DNA from: CAIVND01 sp035532075
GTDB taxonomy: Bacteria > Actinomycetota > Acidimicrobiia > Acidimicrobiales > Bog-793
Length of the DNA: 57,848 nt
Assembly (NCBI GenBank): GCA_035532075.1
Contig: DATKRV010000080.1
Location: 1 to 57,848 of the forward strand
Direction of reading: 5' to 3'
Under the pieces are notes generated by a model. The model ran no database searches and was not told the DNA's origin. It saw nothing but the letters and a program-made list of their open reading frames with translations. Position numbers and translations under genes: made by a program. Below are positions 10,630-18,984 of this stretch, in pieces (position 1 is the first letter of the stretch; every line of letters begins with the position of its first letter).

Positions 10630-11394
10630 GTGATGGCGCTCGACAAACAGGTGGCCGATCAACTCGCGGAGGCCTGCAGGATTCTCGGGGCGTGGGACAT
10701 GACTCACGGCGCCGAGGGACACGTGAGCTACTGGGACGGCGAATCGAATTCGATACTCATTCGCGGAAAAGGATCGGACCAACTCGGGGTTCGTTACACG
10801 CGTCCGTCAGACATTGTGGAGGTCGACTTCGACTCCAACACGCTCGAAGGCGGCAGCGCAGGCGTCCGTTCTCCGAGTGAGAGTTTTTTGCACACCTGGC
10901 TCTTCCGTCAGAATCCAGAGATTCGCTCGGTCGTGCACATGCATCCTCGCCACGCCATGCTTTTGACGATCTGCGAGAAAGAGATCTTTCCAATGCATGG
11001 GCGCATCTACCAGGGAGCACGGCTGGCGGTTGAGGGAATAGATACCTACCCAACGAGCATCACCATCCACGACCATGAAAAAGGAGAGCACTTCGCGCAC
11101 TTCATGGGAAAGAAGAAGGTGGCGCTGATGCGTGGCCACGGAGTCACCGTCGTTGGATCAAGTATCGAAGACGCAACGGTCCGAGCCCTCGAACTCAATG
11201 AACTTCTCAAGCTGACCTATGAGGCCTATCTCCTTGGAGATCCAAAACCGCTACCACAGGGCGACATTGACTATCTCAGAGCAGAGCATCAACCGGACCG
11301 GCCCCGAGGAGCTGCCGGTGGGGAGAAGGGAATGCTTGCGAACTACCGCTACTACGCGATGATGAGCGGAGAGATGGCAATCCCCACTGATTGA
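10630..11394 (+). CDS. Class II aldolase/adducin-family protein
   Basis: Predicted zinc-dependent cytosolic aldolase or epimerase-like enzyme of 253-254 residues. The N-terminal phosphate/carbonyl-binding stretch AEGHVSYW and the metal site VVHMHPRHAM (H-x-H) are present, followed by a third His in KKVALMRGHGVTVVG, so the active-site metal triad looks complete. The spacing matches L-fuculose-phosphate aldolase relatives, but actinobacterial members of this branch act on varied hydroxy-ketones and some are decarboxylases, so no substrate is assigned. GTG 10630 and ATG 10633 are adjacent; a GGGGGA element just upstream supports either. It stands alone, with only a 52-residue coiled-coil gene downstream. 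Confidence 0.8.
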   Translation: MMALDKQVADQLAEACRILGAWDMTHGAEGHVSYWDGESNSILIRGKGSDQLGVRYTRPSDIVEVDFDSNTLEGGSAGVRSPSESFLHTWLFRQNPEIRSVVHMHPRHAMLLTICEKEIFPMHGRIYQGARLAVEGIDTYPTSITIHDHEKGEHFAHFMGKKKVALMRGHGVTVVGSSIEDATVRALELNELLKLTYEAYLLGDPKPLPQGDIDYLRAEHQPDRPRGAAGGEKGMLANYRYYAMMSGEMAIPTD

Positions 11395-11532
11395 CTTTGG
11401 AGAGGCCGGCACATTGCAAGGATCTGTCGAGATGGGCGAGGATATGTCGCACCGCTGACAAGATGACGTGCGCGATTTTTCGATCACAGTCCCTCTAGAC
11501 TGAACTCGTGTTCGAGACACCGATTAGTTGAG

Positions 11533-11691
11533 ATGACACCAGCTCGAGACGACAACGGCAAGGAAACGAGCGCGTCTGACGAGGAACTGCGACATCTCCG
11601 TCGAGAGATCGAGCGGCTACGCAAGAAAAACGAAGAACTCCTCCGGATCATCAACGAACGCGATTTCGAACGGCCCCCTCACTACCTGTAA
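11533..11691 (+). CDS. 52-residue charged coiled-coil protein
   Basis: Begins at ATG 11533 and ends at TAA 11691. The first ~15 residues are polar. Residues ~16-42 form one strongly amphipathic helix with heptad-like Leu/Ile spacing (ELRHLRREIERLRKKNEELL), and the chain ends in an aromatic, Pro-containing tail, FERPPHYL. This looks like a small dimeric coiled coil. The composition, codon use and defined tail argue that it is a real gene. No transmembrane segment or known domain is visible and I do not assign a function. GTTGAG, 7 nt before the ATG, is a weak Shine-Dalgarno. Confidence 0.6.
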   Translation: MTPARDDNGKETSASDEELRHLRREIERLRKKNEELLRIINERDFERPPHYL

Positions 11692-11719
11692 CTCTTGTAC
11701 CCGTGTTCTTCTAACGAGC

Positions 11720-12283
11720 TCACGCTGACGATCCGATGTCTTGCAAGAGCGCGAGCACGCGCGAATGCCAATCTCGGTGTTCGGTGCTCAATCCCTCCGC
11801 GTGGATCAAACGTCTCTCCTCCCGGAGTCGTTGCGCGACATCCGAAACATTCCCAGGAAGGACTCTCGAGACGATATCGCGAATCTCCTTGGCAAGTGCC
11901 GGAGAAGATCCCTGCGTCGATACCGAGACGACGACCTCTCCCGCTCGATGCAGAGCGGTAAAAAAGAATGTCGAACGGTCAGGATCATCGACAACGTTCA
12001 ACCAGATGCGCCTCCGCGAGGCCTCTTCGACGATGCGACCGTTCACCTCAGGGTCACCAATCGCGGAGACAACGAGCCAATATTTCGCAAGGTCTCCGGC
12101 CCGAAAACGTCGAACGGTCAACGATTCGATGCCTGAAGGCATATCTGCAACAACCGATTCGGCGATGACGTCGACCGACGCCCCGGCCTCGAGAAGCTGA
12201 CGGGTCTTTTTCGCACCCACCCTTCCGGCACCGAGGACGAGCGCGCGACGACCATTCAAGTTGAATGCAAGTGGCAACATCAC
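11720..12283 (-). CDS. Siroheme synthase N-domain (precorrin-2 dehydrogenase/ferrochelatase)
   Basis: Oxidises precorrin-2 to sirohydrochlorin with NAD and probably inserts iron, giving siroheme for the sulfite reductase encoded two genes upstream. The protein is 187 residues, matching the Met8/CysG-N type. The N-terminal Rossmann loop VLGAGRVGAKK lies at about residues 16-26, and VVDDPDRSTFFF and VSVSTQGSSPALAKEIR are the typical catalytic and dimerisation segments. The start is GTG 12283 or ATG 12280; either overlaps the sumT stop. It is the last gene of the cysI-sumT operon. The methylase and dehydrogenase parts of CysG are separate proteins here. Confidence 0.9.
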   Translation of the reverse strand: MMLPLAFNLNGRRALVLGAGRVGAKKTRQLLEAGASVDVIAESVVADMPSGIESLTVRRFRAGDLAKYWLVVSAIGDPEVNGRIVEEASRRRIWLNVVDDPDRSTFFFTALHRAGEVVVSVSTQGSSPALAKEIRDIVSRVLPGNVSDVAQRLREERRLIHAEGLSTEHRDWHSRVLALLQDIGSSA

Positions 12284-13008
12284 GAGATCAAGGAGGCGAC
12301 GGACCGAAGGTCACAAAGATCGAGCGCGGCGACCGCTCCCACGACGATTACTGCTGGAGAGGAGAACTCAAGACTCGCAAGCGTGTCAATCTTGCCTCGC
12401 ACGACGCGTTGACTCGGTGTCCATGCAGACTCGATCGCGGCAACCGGAGTTTGCGGTGCGAGACCACCACGGAGCAACTGCGCGACGATTCTCTCGCGGT
12501 TCGACACTGCCATGAGCAGCACCAGGGTGAGTCGCGGGTCGACGAAACCCGAGATGTCGAGCGTTGATCCATCTTGCGCATGACCGGTAACGATCGTCAC
12601 TCCGCTCGAAAAGCCACGGTGGGTGACCGGGATTCCCGCTGCGAGCGGAGCACTCAGGGCAGAGGTGACCCCAGGAACGATCTCAAACGAGATACCCGCC
12701 TCTTGTAGCGCACGCGCCTCCTCTCCACCGCGCCCAAAGAGAAAGGGATCGCCGCCCTTGAGCCTCACGACCATCGAGTACCTGAGACCCAACGCGACGA
12801 GAAGCTCGTTGATCATCGGCTGGGTGTTCGCTCCGCCGGGACGCTTTCCAACATCGATCAGCTCTGCATCATCACCGGCAAGCCGCAACACTGAAGGGTC
12901 GATCAGGCGATCATGGACGACGACCTGCGCCTCGGCGAGTAGTCGCGCGCCCTTGCGCGTGATCAGATCAGCCTCACCCGGCCCAGCGCCGACCAGATAG
13001 ACCGTCAT
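12280..13008 (-). CDS. Uroporphyrinogen-III C-methyltransferase
   Basis: SAM-dependent methylase that methylates uroporphyrinogen III twice to make precorrin-2, the branch point to siroheme and cobalamin. It is 242 residues from ATG 13008. YLVGAGPGEADLITRKG opens the protein as in all SumT/CobA enzymes, VVRLKGGDPFLFGRGGEE forms the GGDPFxFGRGGEE SAM site, and GIPVTHRG follows. The start overlaps the cysI stop as ATGA, so translation is coupled. Placement between a sulfite reductase and a siroheme synthase points to siroheme rather than cobalamin. A longer in-frame start at 13071 is rejected because it falls inside cysI. Confidence 0.92.
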   Translation of the reverse strand: MTVYLVGAGPGEADLITRKGARLLAEAQVVVHDRLIDPSVLRLAGDDAELIDVGKRPGGANTQPMINELLVALGLRYSMVVRLKGGDPFLFGRGGEEARALQEAGISFEIVPGVTSALSAPLAAGIPVTHRGFSSGVTIVTGHAQDGSTLDISGFVDPRLTLVLLMAVSNRERIVAQLLRGGLAPQTPVAAIESAWTPSQRVVRGKIDTLASLEFSSPAVIVVGAVAALDLCDLRSVASLIS

Positions 13009-14675
13009 TGTCGCACCGCCCGGGTAAAGAAGTCGCCAAAGGTCTCTCCGGGCAGTCCCTCTGACTTCCATCTGTCGAGGAGCGGTCCGACAAGAGCTGG
13101 AATCTGTTCAATCGAGACCTTTTCTTGAAAGAGCGTTGCGAGCCGGTCTCCACGCGCTCCTCCCCCGAGATACAGGTCATAGGTCGACTTCGTCCTTCCA
13201 ACGACACCGATCTCGGCAACCGCGGGTCGTGCGCACCCGTTCGGGCACCCAGTCATGCGCAGCTGCACTGGACGATCCCCGAGATCGCGCTCAATCAACG
13301 CCTGTTCGAGGAGTTCAACGAGATCTGGTAGGCGCCGCTCGGACTCTGCGAGCGCCTGACCACATGTGGGAAGTGCTGGGCACGAAAGCGCGCCTCTCGC
13401 AACCGGGCCAAGATCCTCGGTTCGTTCGACGCCGTGACTTGAGAGGATCGCGGCGATCGCGTCACGGTCATCGGAATGAATAGACGAAATAAGGAGATCT
13501 TGAGCCGCGGTGATGTAGAAGGTAACGGCAAACTTCTCCGCAATCGACCGGAATGCCGATCGAAACTGCGTCGCCTGGGAATAATCCCTTACCCTGCCAG
13601 AGGGAATTCGGACGCCGACCTGATGAGTTCGATCCGAAAGCTCTCGCCAACCGAGGTGATCATCGAGCTCAACCTGTGCCTCGACGAGCGGTACCAGACG
13701 CAACGCAAATCCGATTCGAGATTCCACCTCCTTGCGAAAGGTGGAGATACCGAGATCGGAAATGAGGTATTTCATCCGCGCGCGCCTTCGGTCAACTCGG
13801 CCGCCGAGTTCGCGATAGGTATCGATCACACCTCGAATGAGTTCGTCGATCTCTTCGTAGGTCGCGAATGCCAATGGCTCTGCGAGACGGGCGAATGTGT
13901 CGGGGTTTGCATACGAACGCCCGAGTCCCCCGCCCGCAAGGACGACAAAGCCAGCACCATATTCATCATGCTCCATCGGTATCAGGCCAAGATCTTGCGC
14001 GAACACATCGACACAGTTCTCGCGCGGATGGCCAATCGCGATTTTGAACTTCCTCGGTAAATAGGTGGAACCGTAAAAGGCGTGCTCTCTTTCGTCTTCG
14101 AATGAGGCCGCCCGATCTCCACTGACGAAAATCTCCCAATGCGCATTTGTTGCGGGCTTCAAGGATCTCCCAAGGTGCGACGTCATCTTCGCAAGCGCAC
14201 CCGTGGGATCATCGGTCTGAAGCCCCGGACAGGTCACGATATTGCGCACAACATCACCACAGGCTCCAAAAGAGGTCATCAACTCTTCGTGAAGGCCTCT
14301 CGCGAGCGTCTTGAGATCAGTCTTCGCAACACCATGAAACTGAACTGCCTGCCGTGTGGTCAGCCGTATCGAACCATCCGCGATCTGGTCCGAGGCGCGA
14401 TCGAGAGCCAGCCACTGGCCGGTTGTGAGACGACCGCCGGGTATGGCGACGCGAACCATGAACATGTAATCGAGTGATTCCCCATTCTGCGCGCGTGCGC
14501 GGCGGGTATCACGATTGTCCTGCGCATAAATTCCATGGAACTTGAGGAGCTGTCCCGACTCCTCGGAGACATTTGGCTCCGAGCCCTGCAGCTGTTCGAG
14601 AAGATCGCCGCGAAGCAGTTTGCTCGATCGTTTGATCGCCTCAACCGGAGACTCCCCCACTCCTGACTCCGTCAC
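13005..14675 (-). CDS. cysI: Siroheme sulfite/nitrite reductase, probably sulfite
   Basis: Catalyses the six-electron reduction of sulfite to sulfide, or possibly nitrite to ammonia. At 556 residues it has two ferredoxin-like halves. LLKFHGIYAQDNRD and SIRLTTRQAVQFHG are close to the equivalent parts of CysI, which favours sulfite. The siroheme-[4Fe-4S] ligands are complete: CPALPTC at ~432-438 and CPNGC at ~477-481. Initiation is at GTG 14675 behind GGGAG. It heads a three-gene siroheme operon. No separate flavoprotein (CysJ) is nearby, so the donor is likely ferredoxin. A palindrome at 14716-14732 overlaps the presumed -35 region. The choice of sulfite over nitrite rests on similarity and is not proven. 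Confidence 0.88.
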   Translation of the reverse strand: MTESGVGESPVEAIKRSSKLLRGDLLEQLQGSEPNVSEESGQLLKFHGIYAQDNRDTRRARAQNGESLDYMFMVRVAIPGGRLTTGQWLALDRASDQIADGSIRLTTRQAVQFHGVAKTDLKTLARGLHEELMTSFGACGDVVRNIVTCPGLQTDDPTGALAKMTSHLGRSLKPATNAHWEIFVSGDRAASFEDEREHAFYGSTYLPRKFKIAIGHPRENCVDVFAQDLGLIPMEHDEYGAGFVVLAGGGLGRSYANPDTFARLAEPLAFATYEEIDELIRGVIDTYRELGGRVDRRRARMKYLISDLGISTFRKEVESRIGFALRLVPLVEAQVELDDHLGWRELSDRTHQVGVRIPSGRVRDYSQATQFRSAFRSIAEKFAVTFYITAAQDLLISSIHSDDRDAIAAILSSHGVERTEDLGPVARGALSCPALPTCGQALAESERRLPDLVELLEQALIERDLGDRPVQLRMTGCPNGCARPAVAEIGVVGRTKSTYDLYLGGGARGDRLATLFQEKVSIEQIPALVGPLLDRWKSEGLPGETFGDFFTRAVRQ

Positions 14676-15319
14676 GAGACTCCCTTTTACGGTCTTTCGA
14701 CCATGATCCAGATACTTGACTAATTAAGTCAACATTAATACCTGAGTAAATCTATCAAGATTTAGGGAATGTGCAAGTGGTGATTTCGAGCGGCCAAGGA
14801 CGGTCATTGTGGTCGTCAGCGAGCCGTAATCGCTCTTCTCGGGACTGTGCCAGAGAGAATGCTCGAGGCCCGACGCCGCTCTCGGGGCCCGTCGCCGCTC
14901 TTTTCACCAACAGTACCCAGACCCTTCGACTTACACCTCGTCGCCGACAGAGTTCACAGAAAGCTGGGCACGCACGGCGCGCTTTTTCGGCTCAGGCTGT
15001 TCGAGGTGTCGGAGAACTTCACCCCAGCGAGCATTGTGCTGCGCCGTTCTTGCAAGACGAAGACCGCTCGACTACGGCGCAATCGAGGACCTTTCTCGAG
15101 TCGAGTCTGCCCGCTGAGGCGTTGCCGATTTCCTGCGACTGAGCCAGAACCAAGATCATCTCGTGGCGCGCGACGAATGCAACGCGTCAAACTGGGGACG
15201 TTGAGGGTGAGCGCGATGAGTGATCCTGAGTTGAACTGCCGACGACGATGCGTGACTCGGATGACCATGCCACGTACTCTCGGCAACGTTGGGCATCGCC
15301 AGAAGGGACAACGTGGACG
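14676..15319. other. Divergent intergenic region cysI / Gly-rich gene
   Basis: About 640 bp. The 100 bp next to cysI are AT-rich and hold the palindrome at 14716-14732, a GATCAT-like -10 and a small GGTC-GAAA-GACC hairpin before the Shine-Dalgarno. The remainder is GC-rich, with short open frames but nothing recognised. Confidence 0.5.
14716..14732. promoter_or_regulatory. Palindromic operator candidate upstream of cysI
   Basis: TTGACT-N5-AGTCAA, a perfect 6-bp dyad. Read toward cysI, its left arm is itself a -35-like TTGACT, placed 18 nt before GATCAT. A regulator bound here would block RNA polymerase; no regulator gene is adjacent. Confidence 0.5.
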
Positions 15320-17272
15320 ATGAGAACGACGGGTTTCCTGCCAAACGGTCGACGGCTGTCGTTTCGCCTCGTAAAACGAACGGTGCCGCTCGCCACCGCG
15401 CTTCTGCTTGTCAGCGGAGGAATGATTCCAAGCGAAACATTCGCAGCATCAAACACCCTTTCAGCAACCGAAGGGGTCTCGTTCAGTAATCAGCTGGCGA
15501 CAGTCACCATCACCTGCGCGCTGGTGACATCACCGACGGGCACGATCAGCTGGGGCGACGGCTCCGCCTCATCATCGGCCGAGGTATCGGTTTCGGGCAC
15601 ACAGCTGGTCGTTTCTGGCTCACACACCTACGCCGAAGAAGGAAGTTTCACCGGTAGCGTGAACGGCACCTATCTCTGTGACGGTGTCCATCACGCCTTC
15701 ACTGCCAGCTTCACGGCCGGCGTGGCCGATGCCCCGCTCAGTGCAACGGCGGCGACGCTACAACCAGTCTCGGCCAGGAGGATTTTCATTAGCCAGATTG
15801 GCCTGTTCAGCGACACCAATCCGGCTGCGACGACGGCGGACTTTCGTGCAGTCGTCGCATGGGGCGATGGCGCCGTATCGTCGGCGACGCTCACCGCGAG
15901 CGGCAGTCAATTCGTGGTCAGCGGTACCCATAGCTATGTAGAACCGGGCACCTACCGGGTCGAGGTCGGGATCGTCGACCGCGGGGGCGCGCACGTTGGC
16001 GACACCGATACGATCATCGTCCGGCCGCGCTCGGGTCTCAAGCTGGACGTGGGCAGGGCGCGCTCCGTGGGAGACGGGACGACAGCGCTTTCTGTTCAAC
16101 TGCCAGGAAAGGGATTGCTCAACGTTGTACAGGTGGGTGGCCGGAGCGTCTTTTTGTCACAGGTGCGCAAGCGCGTCGGAAAATCGGAGTCCCTCACGCT
16201 CATCCTCAAGCCTGACGCTGCCGCGCTGCAGCTGGAACGTAAAGGCGAGCACGTGCATATCGTGGCGCGTCTCACCTTCACCTCACTCAACGGAGCGCGC
16301 ATCACCAGGCTCATTCCAATCGTGTGGGAGACGCAGCCGTGTGGCTCCAACTTGACCTTCCACTACACGGGATCCGAGCAATCGTGCATCGTGCCCCGCG
16401 GGGTGACGCATGTGGAGATCATCGCGGTGGGCGGACGCGGGGGAAGTGGTCCGCCTGGTTGCAACGGTTTCCCGATGTTGAGCGGCGCCGGTGGCTGGGG
16501 GGCGCAGGTGATCAGTCCCACCGTTCCAGTCAAACCGGGCGAGCAGCTCTACGTCGAAGTCGGCGGGATCGGTGGCGATGCCTCCTACACCTGCGGGCTG
16601 GTTGGGCAGGGAAAGCCGGGGGTTGGTGGCTGGAACGGCGGGGGTAATGGCGCACTCCCGCAGAGCTTCGCAGGAAGTGGTGGCGGGGGTGGCGCTAGTG
16701 ATGTGCGTACCGCGTCGTGCGCGTCACTTTGTGGCCAGGGCGGCGGCTTTGGCGCACTCATCTCGCTCGGTTCGCGACTGGTCGTTGCCGGTGGTGGCGG
16801 AGGTGGGGGAAGTGGCGGCGGTGCGGGCGACTGCCAGCCCTGCACGACAATGGGCGGCAACGGTGGTTTTGAGGGCACCGCGGGTAGCGACGCGAGTGGA
16901 ACGGGCATCGCTGGAGTCGGCGGCGGTGCGGGCACCAGCAATGCCGGCGGTGGAGGGGGAATTACGGACCCGTACTGCGGGGCATCAGATGATCCACCGC
17001 CTTGCACGAGCGGCTCCGACGGACATGTCGGCATCGGCGGCAGCGGCGGCGTCGACCCCTACGGCGGGTACTACTCGAATGGCACCTTCGTCGAGGGCTT
17101 TGCGGGCGGAGGAGGAGGCGGAGGCTTTTGGGGCGGCGGAGACGGAGACGGCGGTGAGGTCAGTCAGGCCAACACGGTAGGGGGCGGTGGAGGCGGTTCA
17201 AGCCTTGCGCCGGCCGGTTCGGCCATTATTCCCTACCCGGGAGACCCGTACGTGGAGATCATTCCCGGATAA
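15320..17272 (+). CDS. Secreted PKD-like, glycine-rich surface protein
   Basis: Predicted exported protein of 650 residues. A basic n-region and hydrophobic core (PLATALLLVSGGM) with an Ala-rich exit form a signal peptide over about residues 15-45. Two PKD/Ig-like repeats follow (~48-215), each with the WGDG and GSHTY or GTHSY pattern. The C-terminal ~300 residues are extremely Gly-rich, opened by CIVPRGVTHVEIIAVGG, which matches the entry motif of bacterial glycine-rich domain proteins, and contain scattered Cys that could form disulfides. I start it at ATG 15320; an ATG-like start at 15248 would delay the signal peptide. It is probably an extracellular or cell-surface structural protein or adhesin. 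No sortase motif or C-terminal membrane anchor is seen. Confidence 0.75.
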   Translation: MRTTGFLPNGRRLSFRLVKRTVPLATALLLVSGGMIPSETFAASNTLSATEGVSFSNQLATVTITCALVTSPTGTISWGDGSASSSAEVSVSGTQLVVSGSHTYAEEGSFTGSVNGTYLCDGVHHAFTASFTAGVADAPLSATAATLQPVSARRIFISQIGLFSDTNPAATTADFRAVVAWGDGAVSSATLTASGSQFVVSGTHSYVEPGTYRVEVGIVDRGGAHVGDTDTIIVRPRSGLKLDVGRARSVGDGTTALSVQLPGKGLLNVVQVGGRSVFLSQVRKRVGKSESLTLILKPDAAALQLERKGEHVHIVARLTFTSLNGARITRLIPIVWETQPCGSNLTFHYTGSEQSCIVPRGVTHVEIIAVGGRGGSGPPGCNGFPMLSGAGGWGAQVISPTVPVKPGEQLYVEVGGIGGDASYTCGLVGQGKPGVGGWNGGGNGALPQSFAGSGGGGGASDVRTASCASLCGQGGGFGALISLGSRLVVAGGGGGGGSGGGAGDCQPCTTMGGNGGFEGTAGSDASGTGIAGVGGGAGTSNAGGGGGITDPYCGASDDPPPCTSGSDGHVGIGGSGGVDPYGGYYSNGTFVEGFAGGGGGGGFWGGGDGDGGEVSQANTVGGGGGGSSLAPAGSAIIPYPGDPYVEIIPG

Positions 17273-17409
17273 CGACAGCCAAACGAGACCTCCTCGGACG
17301 GGCCCGGGCTACGATCACGCACCGAACGTATGACAAGGATCAATATCGTTGGCATCGTCATGAAGAATTGGCAAAGACAGATCCGCTCAAGCAGATAACA
17401 AGGGGACGC

Positions 17410-18654
17410 GTGAACTTCATAGGTTCGTTTCGGTCCGTCCTTCGGTTCCGGAAATTCGAATGGAATGCAACGACCAGACGGCTCGTCTCTGCTGCAAGCG
17501 TCTCAGATCTTCGGAACATTGCCCAAAGAAGGCTTCCGGCGGGAATCTTTGACTATATCGACGGAGGAGCCGAAGATGAGATCACGCTGGCCAGAAATAG
17601 CGCTGACTTTTCATTGATCTCGTTTCGACCAAGGGTACTTGCGGACGTGACGTCGCTTGATCCATCAACCGAACTTTTCGGAAAGAAGATGACCATGCCG
17701 CTCATCCTCGCTCCGACAGGATTCACACGTATCGCAGATCCCGAGGGAGAGCTCTCGGTCGCTCGCGCGGCCCAGCGTGCAGGAATTCCCTACACGCTCT
17801 CGACCATGGCGACGCGCTCCATCGAAGAGGTCAGCTCAGTTACCTCATCGCCCGCTCGGAACTGGTTCCAGGTCTATGTCTGGCGCGATCGAGATCTCGT
17901 CGAGAGTCTCCTTGGGCGAGCCAAGACCGCGGGATACGAGGCGATCGTCATCACCGTCGACACGCCGGTTCTCGGACGTCGCGAGCGAGATATCCGCAGA
18001 GGGTTCCTCTTACCGCCAAAGGTCGGCCTCGACACCTTGTTCGAGGGTGCCCGCCATCCGCGATGGACCCTTGATCTTTTGCGCTCCGAGCCGATCGCGT
18101 TCTCGAACCTGCGCGGAACTGATGTAGGAGACGGCTCCTCACCGGTCGCTCTTTCAGAACAGGTCAACAGCCAGTTCGATCAGGCCCTCTCGTGGCACGA
18201 TATTGCATGGTTCCGCAAGATCTGGAACGGGCCGATCGTACTGAAGGGAATCCAACGCGTTGAGGACGCGAAGATCGCAGTCGACTCCGGCGTCGATGCA
18301 ATTGCATTATCAAATCATGGTGGTCGACAGCTCGACGGCGCGCCCTCACCGGTGTCATTGATCTCCTCGGTCATCGACGCGACTCACAACGCGATACCGG
18401 TACTGTGCGATGGCGGGATACGGCGAGGAAGCGACATCGCCAAGGCGATCGCTCTCGGGGCAACGTCATGCATGATCGGGCGCGCGTATCTCTACGGTCT
18501 TGCCAGCGGCGGAGAACGCGGCGTGGATCATGCACTTGCGCTACTTCGCGAGGGGCTCCTCAAGACGATGGCCCTCACCGGGTCGCGCTCGATCAATGAT
18601 TTGACAAAAGATCTTGTCGAGATCCCAAGCTCGTGGTCCTCTCATCAGAGCTGA
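17410..18654 (+). CDS. FMN-dependent alpha-hydroxyacid dehydrogenase
   Basis: TIM-barrel flavoenzyme of the L-lactate dehydrogenase / glycolate oxidase / mandelate dehydrogenase family that oxidises a 2-hydroxy acid. About 414 residues. FDYIDGGAEDE near the N-terminus, PLILAPTGFTRI, the FMN site TVDTPVLGRRERD, and ALSNHGGRQLDGAPSP with the catalytic His and substrate-binding Arg are all intact, as is CDGGIRRGSDIAKAIALGA for FMN phosphate. The start is GTG 17410, with AAGGGGA directly upstream. A TTG at 17368 extends the same frame by 14 residues but has no ribosome-binding site. Substrate specificity and electron acceptor cannot be told; no lactate permease or regulator lies nearby. Confidence 0.87.
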   Translation: MNFIGSFRSVLRFRKFEWNATTRRLVSAASVSDLRNIAQRRLPAGIFDYIDGGAEDEITLARNSADFSLISFRPRVLADVTSLDPSTELFGKKMTMPLILAPTGFTRIADPEGELSVARAAQRAGIPYTLSTMATRSIEEVSSVTSSPARNWFQVYVWRDRDLVESLLGRAKTAGYEAIVITVDTPVLGRRERDIRRGFLLPPKVGLDTLFEGARHPRWTLDLLRSEPIAFSNLRGTDVGDGSSPVALSEQVNSQFDQALSWHDIAWFRKIWNGPIVLKGIQRVEDAKIAVDSGVDAIALSNHGGRQLDGAPSPVSLISSVIDATHNAIPVLCDGGIRRGSDIAKAIALGATSCMIGRAYLYGLASGGERGVDHALALLREGLLKTMALTGSRSINDLTKDLVEIPSSWSSHQS

Positions 18655-18984
18655 TCCCGGTTCGCCTGATCCACCTCCCCCGCGATTGCCACCTTGGCCA
18701 CAGATCCGTTCATCGCCCACCCCGTTCGCGCCTTCGCAGCACCGATTGAATGCTCCCTCAGGTCGACCTTGCCATTGAAAGTGCTCAGGAATTGGCCAGA
18801 TAATGGCCTCACCCGAATACGTGATTATGAACAGACGTGCGAGATGATAGCGGGCATCGCCACAGCGCGATCGGGCCAATAGGTGGTCGCCCGAACAGGG
18901 GGAGGGCCAATCATTTGGCCGATCGAGCTAAAGATCGGTGAGGATGCAGTCGTTAAAACCCTCACGAGGAAGACGGGGGATGGC
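18655..18984. other. 330-bp leader with repeated GGCCAA/TTGGCC motifs
   Basis: No gene is recognised. The segment has TTGGCC near 18792, GGGCCAAT near 18874 and a perfect GGCCAA-TCAT-TTGGCC hairpin at 18905-18920. CGATCGGGCCAAT and ATTTGGCCGATCG also form a larger imperfect inverted repeat across 18868-18925. An in-frame GTG at 18883 is an alternative start for the next gene. Confidence 0.45.
18905..18920. repeat. GGCCAA-N4-TTGGCC inverted repeat
   Basis: A perfect 6-bp dyad about 65 bp before the cyclic-di-GMP gene. Related half-sites occur upstream. It could be a regulator site or a leader hairpin. Confidence 0.4.

Noticed and set aside
11741..14060. Plus-strand frames opposite the siroheme operon
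   Set aside because: They mirror conserved minus-strand enzymes, have no start signals and look like antisense shadows.
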